Source of the DNA: CAZUTK01 sp964623265
Lineage (GTDB): Bacteria; Electryoneota; B3-LCP
Direction: 5' to 3'
Assembly: GCA_964623265.1 (NCBI GenBank)
Contig: CAZUTK010000003.1
Location: forward strand, 15,731-79,730
DNA: 64,000 nt
The notes beneath the pieces were generated by a model that was not told the origin of the DNA, searched no databases, and saw only the letters and a list, made by a program, of their open reading frames with translations. A program made the translations under genes and the position numbers. This document shows positions 43,447-52,085 of this stretch, one piece after another (the first letter of the stretch is position 1; each line of letters begins with the position of its first letter).

Positions 43447-46400
43447 ATGATCGGAATTAAAAGCTGGAGCCTAATCATCACAGCCTGTAGTCTGCTCCAG
43501 ACATCCCTGCTTGTCAGTGAACCGAAGGCTGAAACGCCGGATTGCTCCACCTGCCATCTGGATGGCTTTAAGAATGCTCTGCCTCCGATCCGCAATATCC
43601 AGGCGGAAGGAGACCGAGGCTATGGCGTAATGGACAAGGGATCCGTGGCGAATATCACTGGCAATTTCGGAGTTCTATCCAGTTACCACGTCTTCTTCCA
43701 ATATGCTATGCATTGGCCTTCCTGGGCGGATGAAACTCACCAGTATTGCTTCGGATTGGGTCCGATCGCAGCGGTGCAGGACAACGTCGTCGAATCCATT
43801 ACGCAATTCGCCGGCGTGGATTGGGAAGCCGTAGACGGCGGCTTCGGGACGCAGTTCTCAGGAGATGTGCGCGCGGCTTCCGACGAAACGCCGTTCCTCG
43901 CTTCTTCGGATATTCGGGACACCTGGCCGCGAATCGGCGGCGAACGCGTTTGGCCCGGATTGTTCCGGCTCAATTTGAGCACACCCGATCCATACGATCA
44001 AGTTGAAGGAGAATTTGCCAGCGACCGCGACATTTTCGGAGTGTATGACGATGGCGACAATCTGGTGCAGCCTTTAGGCATTGAAGTCACCCAGATGTCT
44101 TACAGCTACAATCGTTCTTATGCGGAAGATTTCGTTTTCTTCGACTTGTATTTCAAGAATGCGAGCTCGACGTTGTATGACTCCATCTATATCGGCCACT
44201 ATGGAGACTTCCGCGTGGATTACGACAACCGGGATCTCATAAAATTCGTGGACAGCGACAACGACGGTGTGCGCGATTTTCTGTACTACTGGGACGTGAA
44301 CGGTGAGATTACTGAGCCCTGGGTGGTCATGGGTATGGTTGGTGTGGCGCTGTTGCATACTCCTGAAGATCTCGGCGCCACGGATTTTCATTACTTCCAT
44401 CACGAGGTCCGCCCGGGGAATGATGCCGGACTCTGGCCGCTCATAAGCAGCCAACCGGAACTGATCCAGCAGCGCGGGCTGAACCCATCGGACTTCTTTC
44501 ACGGGCAGGATCCCCGTTTCGATGACCCGGAAAACGTCTCGGCATACTATCCTGAAGGTGCCCCGCTGGATTACTTTCTGATGACAAAAATATTCGATTT
44601 CGCTCCGGGGGATAGCGTCAGATTGTCGCTGGCGGTCGTGATGGGGAGCAATGAGGAGGATCTTTTCTCGAACCTCGCTATGGCACAGCAGATGGCACAG
44701 CTCGGATTTCAGGGATCCGGACCGCCGGCGCCGCCGCAGGTTTCTGCCAAGCCGGGAGATCACAAGGTGACCCTCTACTGGGGTCAAGAACCATCTGAAA
44801 GTTCGGTGGATGTGATCACGGGGGAGCAGGACTTCGAAGGGTACAAGATCTACCGCAGTCAAGATCAGGGACTGAGCTGGGGGACGGAAGTCCGGGACTA
44901 CAATGGAATCCTGCGCGGATATATCCCCCTCGCCATCCTCGATCGGAAAAACGGCATAAAAGGAATGGATCCGGCTGCGCCCTGGCAGAGTCTAGGAAAT
45001 GATTCCGGCTTGCAATACAGCTTCAAGGACAGCGGACTGGTGAATGGAATCGAATACTGGTACGCCGTCTGCGCTTATGACCGCGGCTTGCAGGACACCA
45101 CCATTGTAGTGGACACGCTGACAGGAGAATCTCACGTGATCCTGCATTTCGATCCCAGCTTGCAGAACGGCTTCGGCAGACCCGAAGTTTCGACGCACAT
45201 TATAGCCGTAACACCCGGAGTCACTCCGCAGAGTTACAATCCCTTGCCCGGCGGAGTGATCTTAGATCCGGTATTCGGTGTGATTTCAGAGGGGTATATT
45301 GCGCCTTCCGGACCGTTGACACTGGGAACCGCTTATGTGGAAGTGATCTATCCGGATTCCATCACAGGGCACGACTATACGATCGCAATCAATGATTCGC
45401 TGCCTCATCCCGATTCTTCGATGATCATTCAGGGACAGGATACCATTTGGAACTATTTTACCTCTTATTGGGATTCCACCAGCTACAGCGTCATAGACCT
45501 CACCACGAACACCCCCGTAGTGGAATATCAGCCCTTTTATCTGGAGAACGAATTGGGTTTCCCCCTCGTGGAAAAGCCGATTGTGGACGGACTGCGGTTC
45601 ACAGTGACGGACGGTTCTGTCTGGTTCGGCTGGACGCTTTTCCACGAAGATTCCTGCACGTTTGATTGGTGGCGGGAAAAACGCACTTCTCCGGTGGGCG
45701 AAGCGACGCTGATCGGGACGGCTTCCTTCCGATTGACGGTTGATTATCAGGCGCAGACCATGGATTCCGTGGCGGATGAGTTCGGCGGCTTCTATCCGCC
45801 CATCAATGTCCCCTTCACCGTGGAGATGATTTCGGATACCGCAAATCCGATTGATGTGAGCAATCTCTGCTGGATCATAGATTACGAAACCGGCGTTTTA
45901 GGCGGCACCGTGCCCTTCCCCCCCAATACGTTTTTCAGTCCGGCGGGGTGGGATTTAGTCCCGGGCGGAGCCGGTTATAATCCCCATCCCAACGGCTTGG
46001 GTACATTTGGAAATTCTTATCCGGATGAAATATCCTTTCGATACTATTCACCGGAAGGCGATACCTCCATCGTCAACATCCGCACGCAGAATCTGCCCGA
46101 TTCACTGGGGGGGATCGCTCCCAACCAGGGCGATCAGTTCACCATCTTAAACGCACGGTTAACTTCGAAGAACCGTTTCGACTTCTCGACATCGGCTCCC
46201 TCTTACACCATCAACCTGCAGGATGTGGATCTGTCCAAGATTAGAGTCGTGCCCAATCCCTATATTGTCACGGCGGGTTGGGAAACCGGATCGGATGACC
46301 ACAGGGTGCAGTTCATCCACTTGCCGCCGAGCTGTACCATCGAAATCTACACGGTATCCGGGTCTCTCGTGAAAACACTGCATCATCAATCGGACACAGA

Positions 46401-46524
46401 AGGTTATCTCTTCTGGGATTTACGCAACGAATCGAAGCAGGATATCGCTTTCGGTCTTTATGTTTATCATGTGAAGACCCCGGAAGGAAAAGAACACGTC
46501 AACCGTTTCGTGGTGATCCGCTGA
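43447..46524 (+). CDS. Large secreted protein with CxxCH motif and type IX-like C-terminal domain
   Basis: Protein of 1025 residues with an N-terminal signal. Just after the signal lies C33-S-T-C36-H37, a single c-type haem attachment motif. A long central part of unknown fold contains a fibronectin type III-like region (about 430-560: PPAPPQVSAKPGDHKVTLYWGQ). The last 90 residues (IRVVPNPYIVTAGWE ... GSLVKTLHHQSDTEGYLFWDL, GLYVYHVKTPEGKEHVNRFVVI) resemble type IX secretion or FlgD-type sorting domains. It lies 18 bases after the receptor gene and 8 before the PorV-like gene. Function unknown; haem binding is inferred from one motif. Confidence 0.78.
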   Translation: MIGIKSWSLIITACSLLQTSLLVSEPKAETPDCSTCHLDGFKNALPPIRNIQAEGDRGYGVMDKGSVANITGNFGVLSSYHVFFQYAMHWPSWADETHQYCFGLGPIAAVQDNVVESITQFAGVDWEAVDGGFGTQFSGDVRAASDETPFLASSDIRDTWPRIGGERVWPGLFRLNLSTPDPYDQVEGEFASDRDIFGVYDDGDNLVQPLGIEVTQMSYSYNRSYAEDFVFFDLYFKNASSTLYDSIYIGHYGDFRVDYDNRDLIKFVDSDNDGVRDFLYYWDVNGEITEPWVVMGMVGVALLHTPEDLGATDFHYFHHEVRPGNDAGLWPLISSQPELIQQRGLNPSDFFHGQDPRFDDPENVSAYYPEGAPLDYFLMTKIFDFAPGDSVRLSLAVVMGSNEEDLFSNLAMAQQMAQLGFQGSGPPAPPQVSAKPGDHKVTLYWGQEPSESSVDVITGEQDFEGYKIYRSQDQGLSWGTEVRDYNGILRGYIPLAILDRKNGIKGMDPAAPWQSLGNDSGLQYSFKDSGLVNGIEYWYAVCAYDRGLQDTTIVVDTLTGESHVILHFDPSLQNGFGRPEVSTHIIAVTPGVTPQSYNPLPGGVILDPVFGVISEGYIAPSGPLTLGTAYVEVIYPDSITGHDYTIAINDSLPHPDSSMIIQGQDTIWNYFTSYWDSTSYSVIDLTTNTPVVEYQPFYLENELGFPLVEKPIVDGLRFTVTDGSVWFGWTLFHEDSCTFDWWREKRTSPVGEATLIGTASFRLTVDYQAQTMDSVADEFGGFYPPINVPFTVEMISDTANPIDVSNLCWIIDYETGVLGGTVPFPPNTFFSPAGWDLVPGGAGYNPHPNGLGTFGNSYPDEISFRYYSPEGDTSIVNIRTQNLPDSLGGIAPNQGDQFTILNARLTSKNRFDFSTSAPSYTINLQDVDLSKIRVVPNPYIVTAGWETGSDDHRVQFIHLPPSCTIEIYTVSGSLVKTLHHQSDTEGYLFWDLRNESKQDIAFGLYVYHVKTPEGKEHVNRFVVIR

Positions 46525-46532
46525 GGTTGAAA

Positions 46533-47570
46533 ATGCTTGAACGATATAAAAAATGGATTTTTCTCTCGGCGCCGATATTATTCCTGCTTTTGCTCAACCT
46601 GACAGCGAATGCCTTCACGAAGAAGGGCACGACAGCAGCGGATTTTCTCAAGATCGGGGTCGGAGCTCGCTCGGTGGCGATGGGTGGCGCGGTAGCGGGA
46701 AGTCCGGAAGGGCTGGATGCTATTTATTGGAATCCTGCGGGATTGGCGGGTTCGGACAAGAGACTGTTCGGCGGAACGCATGCTTCCTGGATCGCCTCTA
46801 TCTCGCATGATTTCCTCGCTGTCTCTGCGCCGATCCACCGCACGATAACCATAGGGGCATTCGCCGTTTCGCTGGGAACCGACGAGATGGAACAGACCAC
46901 AATCCTGGAACCGGAAGGCACCGGAATCTATTTCGATTACAGCGAGTTGGCATTGGGCGCCGGTTTGGGCGCACAACTAACAGACAGATTCAGGATCGGC
47001 GGCGTGGCGAAAGTGATCCACACCCGCGCTTTCAATGAACAGGCGACAGCGTTTGCCATAGATGTAGGCACGCATCTGGTTACTACGCTGCACGGTTTAT
47101 CCATTGGGATGGCGGTAGCGAATTTCGGCAGCAACATGAAGCTGGATGGCAGCGATCTGATTGTGGAAGGTGATTCGGAACCCGGCTTAAGCGGAAATGA
47201 AAAGCGGGAAGCCCGGCTGGAGACGAGTGAATATCCCCTGCCACTTACCTTTCGCCTCGGTCTGGCGATGAATCTCCTCGGCGTTGACCCGGCCGTATGG
47301 CTTTCGCAAGATCATTGTATCACGATCGCTCTCGCCGGGGATCATTTTGCCGAAAACGTCGAACAGCTGCATGCGGGCTTAGAATACAGCTTTCGGAAGT
47401 TCTTCTTTCTAAGAGGTGGTTACACCTTCGGGGATGATTCCAAAACTTGGGCGGCGGGCGCCGGACTGGCTTTTTCCGCGGGCGATGTTGGTGTTCACGC
47501 GGATTTCGCTTACGAAAGTATGGGAGTCTTCGATCTCGTTCCGCGCATCGGTCTTGCGCTTGAATTCTGA
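46533..47570 (+). CDS. PorV/PorQ-family outer-membrane protein
   Basis: Barrel protein of 345 residues of the UPF0164/PorV type. Diagnostic N-terminal sequence follows the signal: AADFLKIGVGARSVAMGGAVAG, then DAIYWNPAGLAG, and the barrel ends in LVPRIGLALEF. PorV carries type IX substrates to the attachment complex; a dedicated paralogue beside its substrate is an inference. The ATG at 46533 has GAGGT upstream; an in-frame TTG at 46527 is less likely. Confidence 0.88.
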   Translation: MLERYKKWIFLSAPILFLLLLNLTANAFTKKGTTAADFLKIGVGARSVAMGGAVAGSPEGLDAIYWNPAGLAGSDKRLFGGTHASWIASISHDFLAVSAPIHRTITIGAFAVSLGTDEMEQTTILEPEGTGIYFDYSELALGAGLGAQLTDRFRIGGVAKVIHTRAFNEQATAFAIDVGTHLVTTLHGLSIGMAVANFGSNMKLDGSDLIVEGDSEPGLSGNEKREARLETSEYPLPLTFRLGLAMNLLGVDPAVWLSQDHCITIALAGDHFAENVEQLHAGLEYSFRKFFFLRGGYTFGDDSKTWAAGAGLAFSAGDVGVHADFAYESMGVFDLVPRIGLALEF

Positions 47571-47583
47571 CCCAAAAGAGATA

Positions 47584-47614
47584 AAAAAAGCGATCCCTCA
47601 TGGATCGCTTTTTT
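47584..47614. terminator. Bidirectional intrinsic terminator
   Basis: Perfect 13-base stem AAAAAAGCGATCC / GGATCGCTTTTTT with a five-base loop, between the convergent PorV-like gene and the small secreted-protein gene. Confidence 0.93.
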
Positions 47615-47629
47615 ATTCGGAGGAGATTC

Positions 47630-48037
47630 CTAACGGAAAAGAGCCTTGATAGAACCCCAAGTCTGTTGGATGCCGGAAAAATCCAGTGTTACAGATTGCA
47701 CTGCGCTCAAGCTGGACGATCCATCGGTCATTACAGTGCGGATCCGGTAATAATAGGTACGGCTGCTCTTGTAAATGTCATGATCTTCATACCGATATGC
47801 TGAATTGTTCCCTTGCGGCGTTACATCCGCTATTGCGCTGAATGCCAGGCCGTCGAGGCTTCGTTCGATCCGGAAGGTGGATAGTCCTGATTCGTTGGCG
47901 GAAGTCCACTCCAGCACCGCGTAGTCGTTGTTCTCCGCATGAGCGGTGAAGTTGACAATAATTCCCTGCGCGCGGAGGGATGACGCGGTCAGCAGCGCCA
48001 AAATGCCGGCAATGGCAACATTTCTGACTTTGATCAT
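47630..48037 (-). CDS. Small secreted protein, fibronectin III-like, with TWGSIKALFR tail
   Basis: Protein of 135 residues with a signal peptide (MIKVRNVAIAGILALLTASSLRAQ). The mature part is one beta-sandwich-like domain (AVLEWTSANESGLSTFRIERS, TYYYRIRTVMTDGSSSLS), similar to the last domain before sorting tails in related secreted proteins. It ends in GIQQTWGSIKALFR, an amphipathic basic tail. It has its own promoter and terminator. Function unknown. Confidence 0.75.
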   Translation of the reverse strand: MIKVRNVAIAGILALLTASSLRAQGIIVNFTAHAENNDYAVLEWTSANESGLSTFRIERSLDGLAFSAIADVTPQGNNSAYRYEDHDIYKSSRTYYYRIRTVMTDGSSSLSAVQSVTLDFSGIQQTWGSIKALFR

Positions 48038-48061
48038 GACAAATCCCTCTAAACTATTGTT

Positions 48062-48090
48062 AAGGTAATCATCTTAAATCATTGAGTCAA
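48062..48090 (-). promoter_or_regulatory. Sigma-70-type promoter of the small secreted protein
   Basis: On the minus strand TTGACT (48090-48085), 17-base spacer, TACCTT (48067-48062), 24 bases before the ATG, with AGAGGGA as ribosome site. Confidence 0.65.
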
Positions 48091-48151
48091 GAAAAATTCG
48101 CACTTCTTTCAATGGCAAAATTCGATCGGGAGTTTCGCTTAAAATCAATAT

Positions 48152-49015
48152 CTACGGTTTGACTTGCTTTAGAAATTCCCGATACGTCACTTCGTGAGCT
48201 GGATCAATCAGCGCCAATTCCTGCAGCTGATCCGCCAGTTCAAGAACGGACAGCATCCGCGCCAGATCCAGATGGCGGAGTTCGAAGAAACGCTGTGTAC
48301 GCGCATCTTCGGGATTCAGACTTTTTGATTTCAGAATGATGACGCGCAGATACTGTCCGGCGGTCTTGCGATCATCCACGCGGAGGCGATTCGCGGCCTG
48401 CGCATAATAATACTCCAATTCCCGCAACGGCTGCTGGCTTTCTGATTGCAAGAGCTCTATCTCCGCCAGCCTTTCCTTCCAGCCGTAGGGAAAAAATTCG
48501 CTGAATTTAGCCAGTTGAGCGACTTGAAATGCCTTCTGGTAATACGGCGATCCCCCCAGCCGCGCCGTCTTATCAAATTCCTGTCCGAAAAGAATGTAGA
48601 TGTAGAAATCCAGCACGCTGGTCAACGAATTGAATTGTTCGATATGGGCTAACTGCGATCCCTGCTGATAGGCGAATTTCCATCGCTTATCGGACTGCTG
48701 GAAATCGCCCTTGTTGCTCAGAACCAGCCTCGCATCGTAGCGATCCTCGAAGCTGGTCGGTTCAGCTCTTTCGAAATAGATATCCACCTGCAGCGGAATT
48801 TCATATCGGCTGTTGAGATTTTCGATCCAGGCGTAGTCGTTGATGTAACGGGTGATCTGATCCTGAAGATTCGTCAGCTTTTCTCTGGCTTCCTGGATCA
48901 ATTTCTCCGTGTTGATGGTGACTTCCGCCTTGAGAATCTGCGCTTCGGCGCTCGAAAGCGTCACCGCCATCAGCACAGTGATAATGCAAAAATGAAAAGA
49001 GAGTTGCTTCTTCAT
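48152..49015 (-). CDS. PorD-like protein (DUF4835 family)
   Basis: Secreted or envelope protein of 287 residues with a signal peptide (MKKQLSFHFCIITVLMAVTLSSAEAQ). The mature start ILKAEVTINTEKLIQEAREKLTNLQDQITRYINDYAW fits DUF4835, the family of PorD, a type IX secretion accessory protein. YDARLVLSNKGDF and the C-terminal part rich in helices (LARMLSVLELADQLQELALIDP) agree. The ATG at 49015 is used; an earlier in-frame ATG would overlap the divergent gene. Together with PorV- and PorX-like genes it supports a type IX system. Confidence 0.75.
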   Translation of the reverse strand: MKKQLSFHFCIITVLMAVTLSSAEAQILKAEVTINTEKLIQEAREKLTNLQDQITRYINDYAWIENLNSRYEIPLQVDIYFERAEPTSFEDRYDARLVLSNKGDFQQSDKRWKFAYQQGSQLAHIEQFNSLTSVLDFYIYILFGQEFDKTARLGGSPYYQKAFQVAQLAKFSEFFPYGWKERLAEIELLQSESQQPLRELEYYYAQAANRLRVDDRKTAGQYLRVIILKSKSLNPEDARTQRFFELRHLDLARMLSVLELADQLQELALIDPAHEVTYREFLKQVKP

Positions 49016-49063
49016 TCTGGATCGCGTAAATTGCACTCTGTAAAAATATGAAGCGAATCGTCT

Positions 49064-49873
49064 ATGCACAAGCGCATTTTTTTGCAATTTCTCTTATTTA
49101 ATCTCAGTACCATTCCGAATGTTCCCGCCGATGCGTTTGCCGCCTTCGATACACCGGAATCGGATCCGATTCTATTTGCCACCGCAGGTCAAATCTCTTT
49201 TCCGGATTTCGGCGTTACTGCTGATTCAGAAAAGGTGAATCCGTTCTTCTCGGCAGGTTTCGCGCAGCTCTATGGAATGCCCGAGATCAAGCCCTTTTCG
49301 CTACGCGCCGGCGTGAATATATGGGGTGGGAGAGGACAGGTAAAAGCGAACGGCTTGTCCAGTGGTGCGTATCGCGAGATAAGATCCTCGCTTGGTTATG
49401 GTAAATCCTTCTTGAATTCCTTATGGAGTGAACTCGAATTTGAAGCTCTCGAAGTCGCAATCGAAGATTATGGGAATGCTTGGTCCCAACAGTTGAATGC
49501 GCGCGTCTACTGGGTAGCTGCAGAAGATATTGCCGTCGCCTTCACCTGGATCAACTTGACTCAATCCCGTTTAGGGACAGGACATTATCCCCTGCCGCAG
49601 CGGATCGCAGCAGGCGCTTCTTTCAAGCCGATCGAATCTCTTCAGCTCCTCATCGAAATCGAACAGGATCCGCGCTATTCTCCTTCATCCCGCATAGCGG
49701 TGGCGTATGCGCCCTTGAATCATATCGCCTTCCTCGCGGGATTTCAGAACGACCCGAATCTCCTCTCCGCGGGGATTTCCGGGACGATTCATCATTTTCA
49801 GGCTACCCTCGCGTTCCAATACCATCCCGACCTCGGATATTCCCAATGCTTCGGCATCCGCGCCGGATTCTGA
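49064..49873 (+). CDS. Predicted outer-membrane barrel protein
   Basis: Protein of 269 residues with an N-terminal hydrophobic signal and barrel-like strands (RIAAGASFKPIESLQLLIEIEQD, QATLAFQYHPDLGYSQCFGIRAGF). The style is that of PorV-like or porin-like proteins of FCB bacteria, without a named match. It is divergent from the PorD-like gene, with 48 bases between starts, and overlaps the next barrel gene by 28 bases. Function unknown. Confidence 0.65.
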   Translation: MHKRIFLQFLLFNLSTIPNVPADAFAAFDTPESDPILFATAGQISFPDFGVTADSEKVNPFFSAGFAQLYGMPEIKPFSLRAGVNIWGGRGQVKANGLSSGAYREIRSSLGYGKSFLNSLWSELEFEALEVAIEDYGNAWSQQLNARVYWVAAEDIAVAFTWINLTQSRLGTGHYPLPQRIAAGASFKPIESLQLLIEIEQDPRYSPSSRIAVAYAPLNHIAFLAGFQNDPNLLSAGISGTIHHFQATLAFQYHPDLGYSQCFGIRAGF

Positions 49874-51558
49874 CGATCATCGTTCTCTTCACAATGCTTC
49901 GCTTTCCAGTGTTTCCGCATTCGGCGCTGGCGCAGGCAGAAGAATCCATCGCTCCCTGGAGAATGACCGAACTGGATCAACTGGATTTCCCGGCTTCGAG
50001 CGAACAGGATTTTCCTCTGCCGTGGTCTGCAATCAGGGACTCAGCTTCTTCAGCGCTCTATTCATTTCAGTTCGCGAGCAAACTTCAGTACTCAGCTCCA
50101 AGAGCGCAAGATGCCGCCGTCAGCCCTTACAGGCAGGGAATGCGCGGAACCCTGACTCGATCCCGGCAGTTATCTGTCGGCGTTGCACTGGAAAAGGATC
50201 CCGGGGAAAAACAGTTTTGGGATTATGCCTCTATCGCGGTTTCCGCTGAATTACCACGAAATAAAATTCATCTCATCCTCGGGGATCATCGCATACATTA
50301 CGGCAGCGGACTGGTTATTCGCACGGCTCGAAACTACGGACTGCCGTATAGCGCTGACGCAATCCTGTTTCCAGAAAGAAAAGGAATACAGGCGTACAGC
50401 GGATGGGATGAAAATATCTCTTTACGCGGTGCCGCTCTGAAGGGAAAATATCACGCATTCGACATATCCATCTGGGGATCCCGCAGATCCCGCGACGCGC
50501 AGCTTGATTCAGCCGGAAACGTCGCCTTCTTCTCCAACTCCGGTTTGCATCGCACAGATGCCGAAATTTCTCGCCGGAATGCATGCCTTGAAGAGGTTGC
50601 CGGCTCGCAAGTGGGTTTGAATCTTTTCTCTGGAAGCTTGCGGCTGGGAGCTGTTGCGTATCGTATCCGTTGGAATCACCCCATCCTGAAAGGGGGCTCT
50701 ACTTTAACCAATGCGATGGTCGGCGGGGCACAAGCGGATTTCAAGTGGGAACCCGTGGACTTATCCTTAGAAGCCGCGTGCGATGATGCATCGCATCCGG
50801 CGTTGATCAGCGCGTTGCGAATCCATACAGCGTTGACGCGATCCCTCCTCGCGGTGTATTATGTAGACCCTGAATATTTTTCGCCTCTTTCGGCAAGCTT
50901 GGATTTTGATCTTGGTAAGACCGCGAACCGGCAAGGTGCTTATGCGAGTCTGGCTTTTCCGCGTCTGTTTCTAAACCCCTTTGGTTTTTGCCATGTCTAT
51001 TCATTTCCGCGCCGGTCGCCGAACACATCCCGGGGCGGGCAGGATCTCCAGCTTCAAATCAATCAGATGGTCCGTCGGCCGGTCTCTGTCACTGCTTCTT
51101 CGCGCTGGGTTCAAGAAGATGAAGCGGAAACCGGTTTGAAGACGAATCGCTGGTTCGGCACGGGGATAATTCAAGTCAAGCCCGATGCCGCAACGAATCT
51201 ACAGACCGAAATTCGGCTGTGCCGTTCACCGGCAACGAATGCAGTCGGCAGAATGCTGCGTTTTCAATTCGAACATTTCCGCCGCTTCCATGCAGGATTG
51301 ATCTGGCGAAGCAATTTATCAGCAGGAATATACAAAGCTGAAAGTCCGCTCGTAAAACTATACTGGTACGATGTAGATTGGAGTGGAAATATTTTCTTGC
51401 GTCAATTGCAGGAAAGCGGCGGCATCTGGCAGCTGGAAATGGCGGCATATTACCCATCATTCGGAAAATTCGGCTGGTCTTTTTATTGGGATGTGCCGGC
51501 TGAAACCGTGGATCTGGCTTCTTACTATTCCATTTATGTGAATTACCAATTTCCCTGA
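49846..51558 (+). CDS. Predicted outer-membrane barrel protein, second of pair
   Basis: Protein of 570 residues. The ATG at 49846 gives a signal peptide (MLRHPRRILTIIVLFTMLRF ... ALAQA); an in-frame ATG at 49894 gives a weaker one. The motif KIHLILGDHRIHYGSGLVIRTARNYG resembles the GD(Y/H)-FGQGL strand of barrels that carry helix-hairpin-helix domains in Bacteroidetes; no such domain is seen here. Many aromatic strand ends and a final IYVNYQFP support an outer-membrane location. Function unknown. Confidence 0.62.
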   Translation: MLRHPRRILTIIVLFTMLRFPVFPHSALAQAEESIAPWRMTELDQLDFPASSEQDFPLPWSAIRDSASSALYSFQFASKLQYSAPRAQDAAVSPYRQGMRGTLTRSRQLSVGVALEKDPGEKQFWDYASIAVSAELPRNKIHLILGDHRIHYGSGLVIRTARNYGLPYSADAILFPERKGIQAYSGWDENISLRGAALKGKYHAFDISIWGSRRSRDAQLDSAGNVAFFSNSGLHRTDAEISRRNACLEEVAGSQVGLNLFSGSLRLGAVAYRIRWNHPILKGGSTLTNAMVGGAQADFKWEPVDLSLEAACDDASHPALISALRIHTALTRSLLAVYYVDPEYFSPLSASLDFDLGKTANRQGAYASLAFPRLFLNPFGFCHVYSFPRRSPNTSRGGQDLQLQINQMVRRPVSVTASSRWVQEDEAETGLKTNRWFGTGIIQVKPDAATNLQTEIRLCRSPATNAVGRMLRFQFEHFRRFHAGLIWRSNLSAGIYKAESPLVKLYWYDVDWSGNIFLRQLQESGGIWQLEMAAYYPSFGKFGWSFYWDVPAETVDLASYYSIYVNYQFP

Positions 51559-51612
51559 TCGCATATATCGCCTTGGATATTGCTTCAACCATATTAAATA
51601 TCCACTTTTTCA

Positions 51613-51641
51613 TTGATTTTCGGTTCTGAATTGTTTATGTT
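51613..51641 (+). promoter_or_regulatory. Sigma-70-type promoter upstream of response regulator
   Basis: TTGATT (51613-51618), 17-base spacer, TATGTT (51636-51641), 37 bases before the ATG. Confidence 0.5.
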
Positions 51642-51678
51642 CTTGTATTCGTGAAATGGAATTCGTAAGAGGAAACCG

Positions 51679-52065
51679 ATGCCGGACGCGCCTGCCAAAC
51701 CTATTATACTGCTCGCAGACGATGACGAAGTCATCCGCAATATGGGTCGCGATATTCTGCATATTTTAGGCTATAATGTAATTCTGGCGAATGACGGAGA
51801 AGATACAATTCAAACTTACGCGCAGCATAGAAACGAAATCGCTGTAATCATCCTCGATTGGCATATGCCCGGCTTGTCAGGGATGGAGATTTTACAGAAA
51901 TTGTGGAGCATTGATAACGATGTGAAAGTCGTCGTCGCAACTGGGTTGGGAATGCCCCGTGAGATGGAATCGGAGAAGATCTCCAGCCATAAGGTTTCAC
52001 TTTTACAAAAACCCTACCTCGTCAAAGACCTGCAAAACGAACTGGCTCGGCTCCTGAATCAATAA
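51679..52065 (+). CDS. Single-domain response regulator
   Basis: Receiver-only protein of 128 residues. The acidic pocket is ADDDE (residues 14-18), the phospho-acceptor is the aspartate in VIILDWHMPGLSG, the conserved threonine lies in VVVATGLG and the lysine in LLQKPY. With no output domain it probably acts by protein contact, as CheY-type or Spo0F-type regulators do. No histidine kinase is adjacent; a lytic transglycosylase gene follows after 20 bases. Confidence 0.9.
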   Translation: MPDAPAKPIILLADDDEVIRNMGRDILHILGYNVILANDGEDTIQTYAQHRNEIAVIILDWHMPGLSGMEILQKLWSIDNDVKVVVATGLGMPREMESEKISSHKVSLLQKPYLVKDLQNELARLLNQ

Positions 52066-52085
52066 GACAGAGATTTGCTTTTTCC

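Noticed and set aside
49480..49845. Upstream extension of the second barrel gene
   Set aside because: It lies in a shadow frame of the first barrel gene and carries no signal peptide.
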